Assembly: GCF_018687955.1 (NCBI RefSeq)
Contig: NZ_CP061309.1
Location: 1,235,564 to 1,299,563, forward strand
From: Polynucleobacter ibericus
GTDB taxonomy: Bacteria; Pseudomonadota; Gammaproteobacteria; Burkholderiales; Burkholderiaceae
Direction of reading: 5' to 3'
DNA: 64,000 nucleotides
This document shows positions 12,819 through 21,372 of this stretch, piece after piece. The notes under the pieces were generated by a model. That model was not told where the DNA came from and searched no databases. It saw only the letters and a list, made by a program, of their open reading frames with translations. Every line of letters starts with the position of its first letter. Within the stretch, counting starts at the first letter, position 1. The position numbers and the translations under genes were made by a program.

Positions 12819-13355
12819 ATGAGTCTCGACAAAGTCAAGCCAGGCAAAAAGATCCCTGAGAGCTTTAACGTCATTATTGAAATCCCAATGAACGCGGATC
12901 CAATCAAGTATGAAGTAGATAAAGAGTCTGGCGCAATTTTCGTTGACCGTTTTATGGGCACTGCAATGCACTACCCATGTAACTACGGTTACATCAACAA
13001 AACCATCGCTGGTGATGGCGACCCAGTTGATGTTCTCGTAATTACTCCATTTCCATTGATCCCTGGTGTGGTTGTGAGTTGCCGCGCAATTGGCGTGTTG
13101 CAAATGGAAGATGAAGGTGGTCAAGACGCTAAGTTGTTGGCCGTTCCAGAAGACAAAATTTTGCCTATCTACACTCATTGGCAAAAACCAGAAGACATCA
13201 ACCCATTACGCTTAAACCAAATTCAACACTTCTTTGAGCACTACAAAGATCTCGAGCCAGGTAAATGGGTCAAAGTTAAAGGTTGGGGCGGCATTGCAGA
13301 GGCTCATCAAGAAATTCTGGAAGGCATCGATCGCTACAACAAAGAGCACGCTTAA
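12819..13355 (+). CDS. ppa: Soluble inorganic pyrophosphatase
   Basis: A family I pyrophosphatase of 178 residues that splits PPi from biosynthesis in the cytoplasm. It has the beta-barrel start ([21 protein letters not shown]), the signature [10 protein letters not shown] (about 67-76) with three metal-binding Asp residues, and the later KVKGWGG. Length matches bacterial hexameric enzymes. The ATG has CGGAG upstream. It is divergent from hppA and followed by nadE on the same strand after 44 bases. Confidence 0.96.
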   Translation: MSLDKVKPGKKIPESFNVIIEIPMNADPIKYEVDKESGAIFVDRFMGTAMHYPCNYGYINKTIAGDGDPVDVLVITPFPLIPGVVVSCRAIGVLQMEDEGGQDAKLLAVPEDKILPIYTHWQKPEDINPLRLNQIQHFFEHYKDLEPGKWVKVKGWGGIAEAHQEILEGIDRYNKEHA

Positions 13356-13399
13356 TTTATTTATTTAATTCATTATTAGCAAAGGCTTTGTGATTCGGA

Positions 13400-15019
13400 G
13401 TGAGCGCGCAGAAAATTGCCCTAGCCCAGATCAACCCATTACTGGGTGATTTGGCTGGCAACGCGCAACTCATTCACAAAGCCGCTCTAGATGCCTATTC
13501 CCAAGGCGCCAAACTCGTAGTAACCCCGGAGCTCTCGCTCACCGGCTATCCCCCAGAAGACCTATTACTCCGCCCTGCTTTTATTGAAGCGGCGCAAGAG
13601 CAGCTTGAACTCTTAATGAAAGAGCTCGCTCAGCACTCTGGTCTGACCGTTATTGTGGGACACCCCAAAAAGACATCCGCAGGTTTGCAAAACTATGCAT
13701 CCGTTTTACAAAACGGCAAAGTCATTGCAGGCTATGCAAAACAAGAATTACCTAACCATGAAGTATTTGATGAGGTACGCTACTTCGTGCCCGGCAATCA
13801 AGCCTGTGTATTTGAATGCGAAGGTATTCGTTATGGATTAATTCTGTGTGAAGATGCCTGGCATGCTGGTCCAGCTAAACAGGCGCATGCTGCTGGTGCA
13901 CAAGTATTACTTGTACCAAATGCATCTCCGTATCATTTGAAAAAAGAAGCGCTACGTATTGATGTGTTGCGTGGCCATATCGCCCAAACCAAAATGCCGC
14001 TGGTCTATGTAAATGCCGTTGGCGGACAAGATGAATTGGTTTTTGATGGTGGCTCATTTGCTTTAAATAGCAAAGGTGAAGTTGTGATGGCGATGCCCCA
14101 GTTTGAGACTGGCTTAGGCATTGTTGCAACCTCTCCATCCGCTGAATTAGAAAAAGGCTTAATTACCCCGCCCCAGTCTGTTGAGGCGCAGGCCTACCAA
14201 GCACTGGTCTTGGGTGTTCGTGACTATGTCACCAAAAATCGCTTCCCTGGCGTGATTATTGGACTATCTGGCGGCGTGGACTCAGCATTGGTTCTAGCAA
14301 TTGCTGTAGACGCTTTAGGTGCCGACAAGGTGCGTACAGTCATGATGGCTTCACGCTATACCGCCGACATCTCTTGGATCGATGCTCGCGAGATGGTACA
14401 GAACCTAGGCGTGCAATACGATGAGATTCCGATTAGTGGACCAGTCGATGCTTTAGAGACTTCTCTAGCAGAACAATTTAAAGGTTTAAAAGTAGACGCC
14501 ACTGAAGAAAATATTCAGGCACGTGTGCGGGGCACCCTGCTCATGGCTCTGTCTAATAAAACTGGTCGACTCGTTTTAACTACCGGTAACAAAAGTGAAA
14601 TGGCAGTTGGCTACTGCACTCTCTATGGAGATATGGCCGGTGGCTTTGCAGTCATTAAAGATATTGCTAAGACTTTGGTGTATCGCTTGTGCGCCTATCG
14701 CAATAGTATTAAGCCAATCATTCCAGAGCGCATTTTGACTCGCGCCCCTTCAGCAGAATTACGCCCCGACCAAAAAGATCAAGATAGCCTGCCTTCTTAT
14801 GAAGTATTGGATGGCATCGTTGAGCGTTACATGGAACAAAACCAATCCATCGCCCAGATTATTGCCGCAGGCTTTGATGCGGAGAGCGTTGAAAAGGTCA
14901 CTCGCCTTATTAAGCTCAATGAATATAAGCGTCGTCAGGCACCCCCAGGGGTCCGTGTAACGACCCGTGCTTTTGGCCGGGATTGGCGCTACCCAATCAC
15001 ATCGCAATTTAGAGCCTAG
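13400..15019 (+). CDS. nadE: Glutamine-dependent NAD+ synthetase
   Basis: This cytoplasmic enzyme makes NAD+ from nicotinate adenine dinucleotide with glutamine as nitrogen donor. The N-terminal nitrilase-type glutaminase domain (about 1-260) shows the Glu (TPELSLTGYPPED), Lys and Cys (LILCEDAWH) triad positions. The C-terminal synthetase (about 270-539) has the PP-loop SGGVDSALVLA. The 539-residue length fits bacterial two-domain NadE. The start is GTG, with weak ribosome-site evidence, so the first few residues are less sure. It precedes glnB, an order shared with relatives. Confidence 0.95.
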   Translation: MSAQKIALAQINPLLGDLAGNAQLIHKAALDAYSQGAKLVVTPELSLTGYPPEDLLLRPAFIEAAQEQLELLMKELAQHSGLTVIVGHPKKTSAGLQNYASVLQNGKVIAGYAKQELPNHEVFDEVRYFVPGNQACVFECEGIRYGLILCEDAWHAGPAKQAHAAGAQVLLVPNASPYHLKKEALRIDVLRGHIAQTKMPLVYVNAVGGQDELVFDGGSFALNSKGEVVMAMPQFETGLGIVATSPSAELEKGLITPPQSVEAQAYQALVLGVRDYVTKNRFPGVIIGLSGGVDSALVLAIAVDALGADKVRTVMMASRYTADISWIDAREMVQNLGVQYDEIPISGPVDALETSLAEQFKGLKVDATEENIQARVRGTLLMALSNKTGRLVLTTGNKSEMAVGYCTLYGDMAGGFAVIKDIAKTLVYRLCAYRNSIKPIIPERILTRAPSAELRPDQKDQDSLPSYEVLDGIVERYMEQNQSIAQIIAAGFDAESVEKVTRLIKLNEYKRRQAPPGVRVTTRAFGRDWRYPITSQFRA

Positions 15020-15091
15020 ACTCCCTGAAAATAGCCGTTTTTTGGCAAGGTATTGAAGTTCTAGGTATGATTACTGCATTAGGGGGAATAA

Positions 15092-15430
<339 letters not shown>

Positions 15431-15455
15431 GGATCGATTAAACGTATTACCCAAA

Positions 15456-15481
15456 CCAGCGGCTTAAAAGCCGCTGTTTTT
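15456..15481. terminator. Bidirectional terminator between convergent genes
   Basis: CAGCGGCT-TAAA-AGCCGCTG (15457-15476) followed by TTTTTATTT. It serves glnB and, with the A-rich left flank, the minus-strand RodZ-like gene. Confidence 0.85.
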
Positions 15482-15488
15482 ATTTGAA

Positions 15489-16550
15489 TCAACGTAATTG
15501 AGAGTCTGTGGAGGGAACTGGAGCTGCAGGCTGAACAATTTCAGCTGGCTCCAAAATAATGGTCTTGCTACTCGTATTGCCCGTACGCACCTTCGCACCT
15601 TGGAAATACAAATCCACTTGATTTAATCCACCAGTTAAGACCTTGAACGGTGGCTTGCCATACATACTGGCTCCAACACCAGGCTCAAGCATTTTGTTTT
15701 GAGTTTTACCGGTAGCATCGACCACACAAACAGTTTGCGCAGTCTTAGATTGCAAATACACCATGTCACCCGCTTTTTTAGGTGCGTCTGGTTTGTAATT
15801 GAGAGCAGAAGCATCCGCAGGTGGGCACTCGGCTGATACGGCTGCCGCTACTGGCTGAGTAGCCGGAGCAGGAACGGCGGTTGCGGGTTGGGTAGCTGGC
15901 GCAGGTTCAGCAGGCGCACTTGCAGGCGGCGTCTCTGGCGCAACTTCTTGAATAATGACTACCTCTTCTTTGACTGGCTCAGGAAAAAATAGCGGACGTA
16001 AGTTCACCACGGAAAAAATCACTGCTGCTGCAATTGCCAATAAAAGGATGATTTTCTTTTTGGGATCAACAGATGCTTTTGACTTCACGCTGTAATCAAT
16101 AACGTTTGGCGTGATTTTCTTAGCATCACTCTTTTCAGTTTTTGACTCTGTAACTTTCGCTACTGGCGCAGCTTCTTTTTCTGCTGTTTTTTCTTTTACT
16201 TCATTTGAGTCTTGAGCTTTTTCAGGCTTTGCTTTTTTTTCTGCTGCAGAGGCTTTTGTCTCCTCCTGCAATTTGTCTTCTACTTCGGCCGGGTTAACAG
16301 GTTGCGCCACTCCAGAAAAATCAAATGCCTCTTCTGGTTTTATTTTTAATAATTCAGCAACCTTTTTTGCTGCCGTGAATTTAACTTGTGCGCCATAGAA
16401 ACTGCTACTTTCACCACTCTCAATTTGCTCTATTTGGCGAACCGAGAAGCATGACATCCCAGACAAATCTTTCAGGCTTAAACCAAGACTTTCTCTAGCC
16501 TTAGTAAATGCTTCTTTACGAATCTCTGGAAGTTTGTCTAATTTATTCAC
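15489..16550 (-). CDS. RodZ-like helix-turn-helix membrane protein
   Basis: The 353-residue protein has an N-terminal Xre-type helix-turn-helix (about 12-75, LGLSLKDLSGMSCFSVRQIEQIE), a long Lys/Glu/Ala-rich segment, one membrane span (about 168-190), a Pro/Ala-rich periplasmic linker and a C-terminal beta domain (about 255-345) with VYLQSKTAQTVCVVDATG. This matches the RodZ plan of cytoplasmic HTH, single span and DUF4115 tail. RodZ links MreB to rod-shape wall synthesis, but the canonical RodZ is usually near ispG/pilF genes, so this may be a divergent paralogue. It starts with GTG. Confidence 0.65.
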   Translation of the reverse strand: MNKLDKLPEIRKEAFTKARESLGLSLKDLSGMSCFSVRQIEQIESGESSSFYGAQVKFTAAKKVAELLKIKPEEAFDFSGVAQPVNPAEVEDKLQEETKASAAEKKAKPEKAQDSNEVKEKTAEKEAAPVAKVTESKTEKSDAKKITPNVIDYSVKSKASVDPKKKIILLLAIAAAVIFSVVNLRPLFFPEPVKEEVVIIQEVAPETPPASAPAEPAPATQPATAVPAPATQPVAAAVSAECPPADASALNYKPDAPKKAGDMVYLQSKTAQTVCVVDATGKTQNKMLEPGVGASMYGKPPFKVLTGGLNQVDLYFQGAKVRTGNTSSKTIILEPAEIVQPAAPVPSTDSQLR

Positions 16551-16628
16551 TACGCTGTAACCATCTCATATGGAAGTAACATGATTGATAGTAATACCAA
16601 AACGGTGCAAGGGTAATTAGCCGCCAAG

Positions 16629-17267
16629 CTAATTATTTAAAGGGTGGCTCTCAAGATTGGACTCAAGGTACTTCTTCACTAAAACCTGCACTGAATCCGC
16701 GTGCATTTTGTCCATCACCCTAGCCTTGTGAACCTTAATCGTGGCATCGGTTGTTCCGAGTTTTACGGCAATATCCTTGTTTAAAAGGCCTTTAACGAGC
16801 CATCCGCACACTTCACGCTCTCTTGGTGTCAGGCTTTCGTAATCCTTCTTAGCCTCAACATCTAAAGAAACACGCTTGAGCTGGCGACTATCAAAGTCAA
16901 TTGCATCTGCAACCGCTTTTAAGAGCTCTTCTAGGTTAAATGGCTTAAATAAGAAATCTACCGCACCCTTCTTCAGCCCCTGAACAATTTGATGGGGGTG
17001 GCTTTGACCGCTAACAAAGATGATGGGGGTCTTACGACCGAACTTCAGGAGCTTTTCCTGCAAATCAAGACCTGTCATATCTGGCATTTGCATATCCAAG
17101 AGAATGACTGCTGGGGATACCGGCACAGACTTCTCTAAGAACAGGGTTGCAGAGGCATAGTCTTCAACCAAATAGCCTAGTTCCCGCATCATTCTTGAGA
17201 GAGAAATGCGCATCGATTCATCGTCATCAATTAGGTATATGTGGCCGACTTTAGTCATTGAATTCAA
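16629..17267 (-). CDS. FixJ/TodT-type response regulator
   Basis: A 212-residue two-domain regulator: a receiver domain (about 8-125) with acidic pocket DDDE and phospho-acceptor Asp in ILLDMQMPD, conserved Ser and Lys (FVSG, FKPF), then a LuxR-type helix-turn-helix (about 148-205, LTPREREVCGWLVKGLLNKDIA). No sensor kinase lies next to it. The ATG three codons in (MTKVGHIYLIDDD) is an alternative start. It is divergent from ilvD, with a 16-bp dyad between them that may be its binding site. Target genes are unknown. Confidence 0.85.
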   Translation of the reverse strand: MNSMTKVGHIYLIDDDESMRISLSRMMRELGYLVEDYASATLFLEKSVPVSPAVILLDMQMPDMTGLDLQEKLLKFGRKTPIIFVSGQSHPHQIVQGLKKGAVDFLFKPFNLEELLKAVADAIDFDSRQLKRVSLDVEAKKDYESLTPREREVCGWLVKGLLNKDIAVKLGTTDATIKVHKARVMDKMHADSVQVLVKKYLESNLESHPLNN

Positions 17268-17318
17268 AGGAAAAAGTAATAGATGAGCTAATGTACTGCA
17301 GTGCTTTTCAGGAAGCTA

Positions 17319-17334
17319 TTAGCTATCTAGCTAA
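17319..17334. promoter_or_regulatory. Perfect 7-2-7 dyad between response regulator and ilvD
   Basis: TTAGCTA-TC-TAGCTAA, 52 bases upstream of the regulator's start and about 145 before ilvD. It is a plausible operator, possibly for the regulator itself. Confidence 0.4.
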
Positions 17335-17478
17335 TATTGAGACTTAAATCAATGATTTCATTGGTATATTTGTATTGCATTGCAACATTTAGACTCTCCA
17401 CTGCCTCCATGGGACCCTCAAATCCATCTCACGGCACAATAGAGCCTTTCGACACAAACCTTTTCTGGAGTAATAAGC

Positions 17479-19170
17479 ATGAAACGCCTAAATGAACGCT
17501 CGCGCATGGTCACCGAAGGGGTCGCTCGCGCACCAAATCGTTCAATGTATTACGCAATGGGTTACGAAGAAAAAGATTTCGTAAAGCCAATGGTTGGCGT
17601 TGCGAATGGTCACTCCACTATCACCCCTTGTAATAGTGGCTTGCAAAAATTAGCTGATGCTGCGGTTGAGGCTCTTGAAGCAGCAGGCGCAAAAGCACAA
17701 GTATTTGGTACGCCAACAGTTTCTGATGGTATCGGCATGGGTACTGAGGGTATGAAGTATTCCCTCGTATCTCGCGAAGTCATTGCTGATAGTATTGAAG
17801 TGTGTGTCAATGGTTTGTGGCAAGACGGTGTAGTCGTTATTGGCGGTTGCGATAAAAATATGCCGGGCGGCATGATGGCTTTAGCCCGTACAAACGTTCC
17901 TGGTATTTATGTTTATGGCGGCACGATTAAACCAGGTCATTACAAAGGCAAGGAACTGAATATTGTTTCTGCATTTGAAGCAGTTGGTGAATTTACTTCT
18001 GGCCGACTTAGCGAAGAAGATTTAAAAGGCGTTGAGCAGCATGCTTGTCCAGGCAGTGGCTCCTGCGGAGGCATGTATACAGCAAACACCATGAGCTCCT
18101 CATTTGAAGCTTTGGGTATGAGCCTCCCCTACTCCTCCACAATGGCTAACGTTGATGCCGAGAAGGTTGCAAGCGCAGCCGAGTCAGCACGTGTCTTGGT
18201 TGAAGCGGTTAAAAACAACCTGCGTCCACGCGACATCATCACTAAGAAGTCTATTGAGAACGCTGTAAGCGTCATCATGGCTGTTGGTGGGTCCACCAAT
18301 GCGGTATTGCATTTCTTGGCCATTACTAGCGCAGCTGAAATTGATTGGACTATTGATGACTTCGAACGTATTCGTAAGCGCGTTCCTGTAATCGTGGATA
18401 TGAAACCCTCTGGCACTTACTTAGCAACTGATTTACATCAGGCTGGTGGTATTCCACAAGTGATGAAGATTTTGCTCGACGGCGGATTGCTCCATGGCGA
18501 TTGCATGACCATCACTGGTAAGACAATTGCTGAAGTATTAAAAGATGTTCCATCAGTGCCACGCGCTGATCAGAAAGTGATTCGTACTTTAGATAATCCT
18601 TTGTACAAGCAAGGTCACTTGGCTATTCTCAAAGGCAATATCTCTCCAGAAGGTTGCGTTGCGAAGATTACCGGCTTGAAGAACCCATCTATTACCGGCC
18701 CAGCTCGTGTATTTGATTCTGAAGATGATGCGATGGCAGCCATCATGGCGCAAAAGATTAAGGATGGCGACATCGTAGTAATCCGCTATGAAGGCCCTAA
18801 GGGTGGTCCTGGTATGCGCGAAATGCTTGCCCCCACTTCTGCCCTGGTTGGTCAAGGTTTAGGCGAGTCCGTAGGCCTCATTACCGATGGTCGCTTCTCA
18901 GGTGGCACATGGGGCATGGTAGTTGGCCATGTAGCGCCTGAAGCGTATGTCGGCGGCACAATCGCCCTCATTAACGAAGGTGACTCCGTCACAATCGATG
19001 CGCATCAGCTGCTGATTCAACTCAACGTAGATGAAGCAGAAATTGCAAAGCGTCGTGCAGCCTGGAAGCAGCCGAAGCCACGTTATACCCGTGGTCTGCT
19101 AGCTAAATACGCAAGTCTTGCAAGTAGTGCTAGTAAAGGCGCTGTAACGGATTTGGATTTAGAAATCTAA
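17479..19170 (+). CDS. ilvD: Dihydroxy-acid dehydratase
   Basis: IlvD performs the third common step of isoleucine and valine synthesis, dehydrating 2,3-dihydroxy acids with an iron-sulfur cluster and Mg2+. The 563-residue protein has the cluster motifs GGCDKNMPG (about 121-129) and [18 protein letters not shown] (about 195-210), and [20 protein letters not shown] near 470-490. The ATG has a TGGAG site. The gene stands alone, divergent from a response regulator, and ends at a strong terminator. Confidence 0.96.
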   Translation: MKRLNERSRMVTEGVARAPNRSMYYAMGYEEKDFVKPMVGVANGHSTITPCNSGLQKLADAAVEALEAAGAKAQVFGTPTVSDGIGMGTEGMKYSLVSREVIADSIEVCVNGLWQDGVVVIGGCDKNMPGGMMALARTNVPGIYVYGGTIKPGHYKGKELNIVSAFEAVGEFTSGRLSEEDLKGVEQHACPGSGSCGGMYTANTMSSSFEALGMSLPYSSTMANVDAEKVASAAESARVLVEAVKNNLRPRDIITKKSIENAVSVIMAVGGSTNAVLHFLAITSAAEIDWTIDDFERIRKRVPVIVDMKPSGTYLATDLHQAGGIPQVMKILLDGGLLHGDCMTITGKTIAEVLKDVPSVPRADQKVIRTLDNPLYKQGHLAILKGNISPEGCVAKITGLKNPSITGPARVFDSEDDAMAAIMAQKIKDGDIVVIRYEGPKGGPGMREMLAPTSALVGQGLGESVGLITDGRFSGGTWGMVVGHVAPEAYVGGTIALINEGDSVTIDAHQLLIQLNVDEAEIAKRRAAWKQPKPRYTRGLLAKYASLASSASKGAVTDLDLEI

Positions 19171-19185
19171 ATCGTTTCGCCCAAA

Positions 19186-19222
19186 GAAAAAGCCCCTAAG
19201 TAAAACTAGGGGCTTTTTTATT
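19186..19222. terminator. Bidirectional terminator, ilvD/PCuAC
   Basis: AGCCCCTA (19191-19198) pairs with TAGGGGCT (19207-19214), flanked by A and T runs. It ends ilvD and the minus-strand copper cluster. Confidence 0.87.
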
Positions 19223-19256
19223 ACTTCAGCATTACTACTGAATCTGAATCCAAATC

Positions 19257-19745
19257 TTAGTGCTTCATCGCTCCACCATGACCAGCACCTGGATTACCCA
19301 TCGCATTCACAGGCATCTTCACTTCTACTTCGCCAGCTTTAGCAAATTTGAGTTTGACTGGAACAGTCTCACCAGCAGTCAATGGCGCCTTAATGTTCAT
19401 GAACATGAGATGCAAGCCGCCTGGCTTTAATTCCACAGAACCGCCAGCAGGCACTGCAATATCTTTTACCTGACGCATCTTCATCACATTACCATCCATC
19501 GCCATTTCGTGCAGCTGGACTTCACCTGCTACTGGTGAGCTAGCAGATACCAATTGATCAGCAGCACCTTTGTTTTCAATCTTCATAAAACCACCAGCAG
19601 CCTGCTGCCCCGGAACAGTAGAACGGGTATAGGCATTTTCAATTTGTACGCTACCCACTTTTGCGTTTTGCGCATTTGCCAAACCACCAAAACCAAAGCC
19701 AATTGCTGCGATCAACAATGCCTTTAATAAAGTATTACTTTTCAT
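19257..19745 (-). CDS. Periplasmic copper chaperone PCuAC
   Basis: A 162-residue exported protein with signal peptide (about 1-25) and the PCuAC copper-ligand pattern: HEM near 80-82, a following Met about ten residues on (NVMKM), and HLMFM about 20 residues later. Family members carry Cu(I) in the periplasm to cytochrome oxidase CuA sites. A Met/His-rich tail (GAGHGGAMKH) may add metal ligands. It is the last gene of the minus-strand copper cluster. Good GGAG ribosome site. Confidence 0.9.
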   Translation of the reverse strand: MKSNTLLKALLIAAIGFGFGGLANAQNAKVGSVQIENAYTRSTVPGQQAAGGFMKIENKGAADQLVSASSPVAGEVQLHEMAMDGNVMKMRQVKDIAVPAGGSVELKPGGLHLMFMNIKAPLTAGETVPVKLKFAKAGEVEVKMPVNAMGNPGAGHGGAMKH

Positions 19746-19825
19746 TCTTACTCCTCCTATTTAAATTCAATCTTCAACCAAACCTTATTACCATACTTTA
19801 ACTCGAACCTAGAAAAATAGCCTGC

Positions 19826-20413
19826 TTATGCTGCCAGTCTATCGTAATAACTATGAGAGTTACCACGCTGAAAGATGCCTCTCTTGCTGGCTAACTCACC
19901 CTTTAAAACCTCCAAGCGCTCTTCAATCATGGCATAGACTGGCCTGAGAGATTTCGCTTGATCTGACAATAAGCTGCTGAGCTCTCTTTTAGAAAAAGCA
20001 CTCATGCCGGCAGTGCCCATTAAAGCAAAGATACCCGTACCTAATTGACGTTTGTACTTTTCAATATCATTAATCTTCTTGTGCAGGACGGCCAAATCCT
20101 TTAAGTGCGCTCTTCCTAGCTTTTGAGGGACATATCCAAGATAGCAATCATCAAAGCTCTGAATGAAAGCGCTATCAGAAGGTAAATCTTTGGGGAGCTT
20201 AACCACAAATGCTCTTCTCGATGATTGATTAATCCAGATATAGCGAATCAACTCTACACAAGAATAGCGATCTATAGGCTTACGCGACGGAAACCGATTG
20301 TCACAATAGTGGCCTTCTATCTGCTCAGCTGGCAGCAACACTTCCTGTGAAACCTTAGAAATAATCTGTTTTGCTGTGGCCCCATTTTCAGGGCGCTCAA
20401 TAATGGCGTACAT
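19826..20413 (-). CDS. Unrecognised protein in the copper cluster
   Basis: A 195-residue protein. I start it at the ATG at 20413, which has AGGAGG five bases upstream; a longer reading from 20440 lacks such a site. It begins MYAIIERPENGATAKQI and has no signal peptide. One weakly hydrophobic stretch (GTGIFALMGTAGMSAF, about 126-141) could touch a membrane. A central YSCVELIRYIWINQSSRRAF segment and a charged C-terminal half are notable. I recognise no family. It follows a DUF2946 gene and precedes the PCuAC gene, with a CATAGC-type dyad 43 bases before its start, so it may be co-regulated with copper genes. Confidence 0.7.
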   Translation of the reverse strand: MYAIIERPENGATAKQIISKVSQEVLLPAEQIEGHYCDNRFPSRKPIDRYSCVELIRYIWINQSSRRAFVVKLPKDLPSDSAFIQSFDDCYLGYVPQKLGRAHLKDLAVLHKKINDIEKYKRQLGTGIFALMGTAGMSAFSKRELSSLLSDQAKSLRPVYAMIEERLEVLKGELASKRGIFQRGNSHSYYDRLAA

Positions 20414-20455
20414 CAATACCTCCTCATAAATCAACGGCAATCATTCTTGCCAAAT

Positions 20456-20474
20456 GACATAGCAAAGCCATGTC
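20456..20474. promoter_or_regulatory. CATAGC-type dyad, copy 3
   Basis: GACATAGCAAAGCCATGTC, an imperfect inverted repeat 43 bases before the start at 20413. It resembles the dyads at 23895 and 27166, each lying after a DUF2946 gene. Confidence 0.45.
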
Positions 20475-20485
20475 AACTCAATGAT

Positions 20486-20863
20486 TTAGGATTCGGCAGG
20501 TGGCGCTCTAGAAGGAAGCCTGACCCATGCAGACAGTATCTGAGGGGCTTGATAAGTGGATAGCGATTGAGTGACGTAGCTTTGTGGAGCCACAAACTCA
20601 AATGCACCAATGCTGGGTAATAAATAGATTGGCTGGACTACGCAGTATGGGCAGTGGCTGCCCATGGCAGGAGATGAAGAAGACTCCTCATCCCCAATGA
20701 CCTGGGTCATTTTGGTGCCGCTGGCAGTACAAATCTCAATAACAAAGCCTTGACCATTGCTGGCCAAAGATAAAGCCTGTGAAACAGCAGGCGCAAGCGC
20801 ACCCAGCAAGATAGCCAAAGCTGCCATCCAGTGAACGAGCTTGCGGTGCTTAATGAAATGCAT
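20486..20863 (-). CDS. DUF2946 family protein, copy a
   Basis: A 125-residue protein with an N-terminal hydrophobic signal or anchor (about 10-32, HWMAALAILLGALAPAVSQAL), a conserved IEICTASG block near 42-50, and HCPYC near 69-73, typical of DUF2946. Proteins of this kind are found beside copper transport genes in proteobacteria; their biochemical role is not established. The CPYC pair and nearby His could bind Cu(I). It starts 25 bases after the DsrE-like gene ends. It is the most divergent of the three copies here. Confidence 0.8.
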   Translation of the reverse strand: MHFIKHRKLVHWMAALAILLGALAPAVSQALSLASNGQGFVIEICTASGTKMTQVIGDEESSSSPAMGSHCPYCVVQPIYLLPSIGAFEFVAPQSYVTQSLSTYQAPQILSAWVRLPSRAPPAES

Positions 20864-20887
20864 TTTCAGAAATCAAATTATTTCTAA

Positions 20888-21304
20888 TTACCAGCTCATT
20901 GTCTTAGTGCCGTCTTTGAACAAGGCATCGCCAGTTACTTTAGGGCTTCCCAGTTTTACGCCAGAGATCAAATCAGCCTCAGTAAAACCGGCTTGCTTTA
21001 AGCACATTGGGCACATGATGACTAAAGCGCCGCTAGAAATCACTTCCGACAAAGCTTGTTGCTGATCAGCAAACTTAGAAGAGCCAGCCTTGACTCCCAA
21101 CATCACGGCTTTGTCGTTCAGGAAGATAGTCAAAGGATGGCCATTAGCAGAATGATGCTTGCCAAAGTTAATAGCCATACTTGCACGATGCATGTCATTA
21201 GTCGAGAGATTGATGAATAAAGGATCATTGGGGCCAGCCAGCGCCGATAAAGATAAGACTGCCAAAGCAGCAACAAATAAGGCTTTAAGTGACTTCAAGA
21301 GCAT
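20888..21304 (-). CDS. Exported DsrE-like protein with CPMC motif
   Basis: A 138-residue protein with a signal peptide (about 1-24, ending LSALAG) and a DsrE/DsrF-type fold: LFINLSTNDMHRASMAINFG, HPLTIFLNDKAVMLG and LVIMCPMCLKQAGF. Cytoplasmic DsrE/Tus proteins carry sulfur on a Cys; here the protein is exported and has a CPMC pair plus Met and His, better suited to metal or thiol chemistry outside the cytoplasm. That role is inference. Start at 21304 chosen for GGAGAAG six bases upstream. It lies just downstream of a TonB-dependent receptor, as does its paralogue at 24306. Confidence 0.82.
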   Translation of the reverse strand: MLLKSLKALFVAALAVLSLSALAGPNDPLFINLSTNDMHRASMAINFGKHHSANGHPLTIFLNDKAVMLGVKAGSSKFADQQQALSEVISSGALVIMCPMCLKQAGFTEADLISGVKLGSPKVTGDALFKDGTKTMSW

Positions 21305-21372
21305 ATACTTCTCCAAAAAAATAAGTACGTTAATTATTTTCGCGACTTTAAATCTTTATCCCTTGATATACA

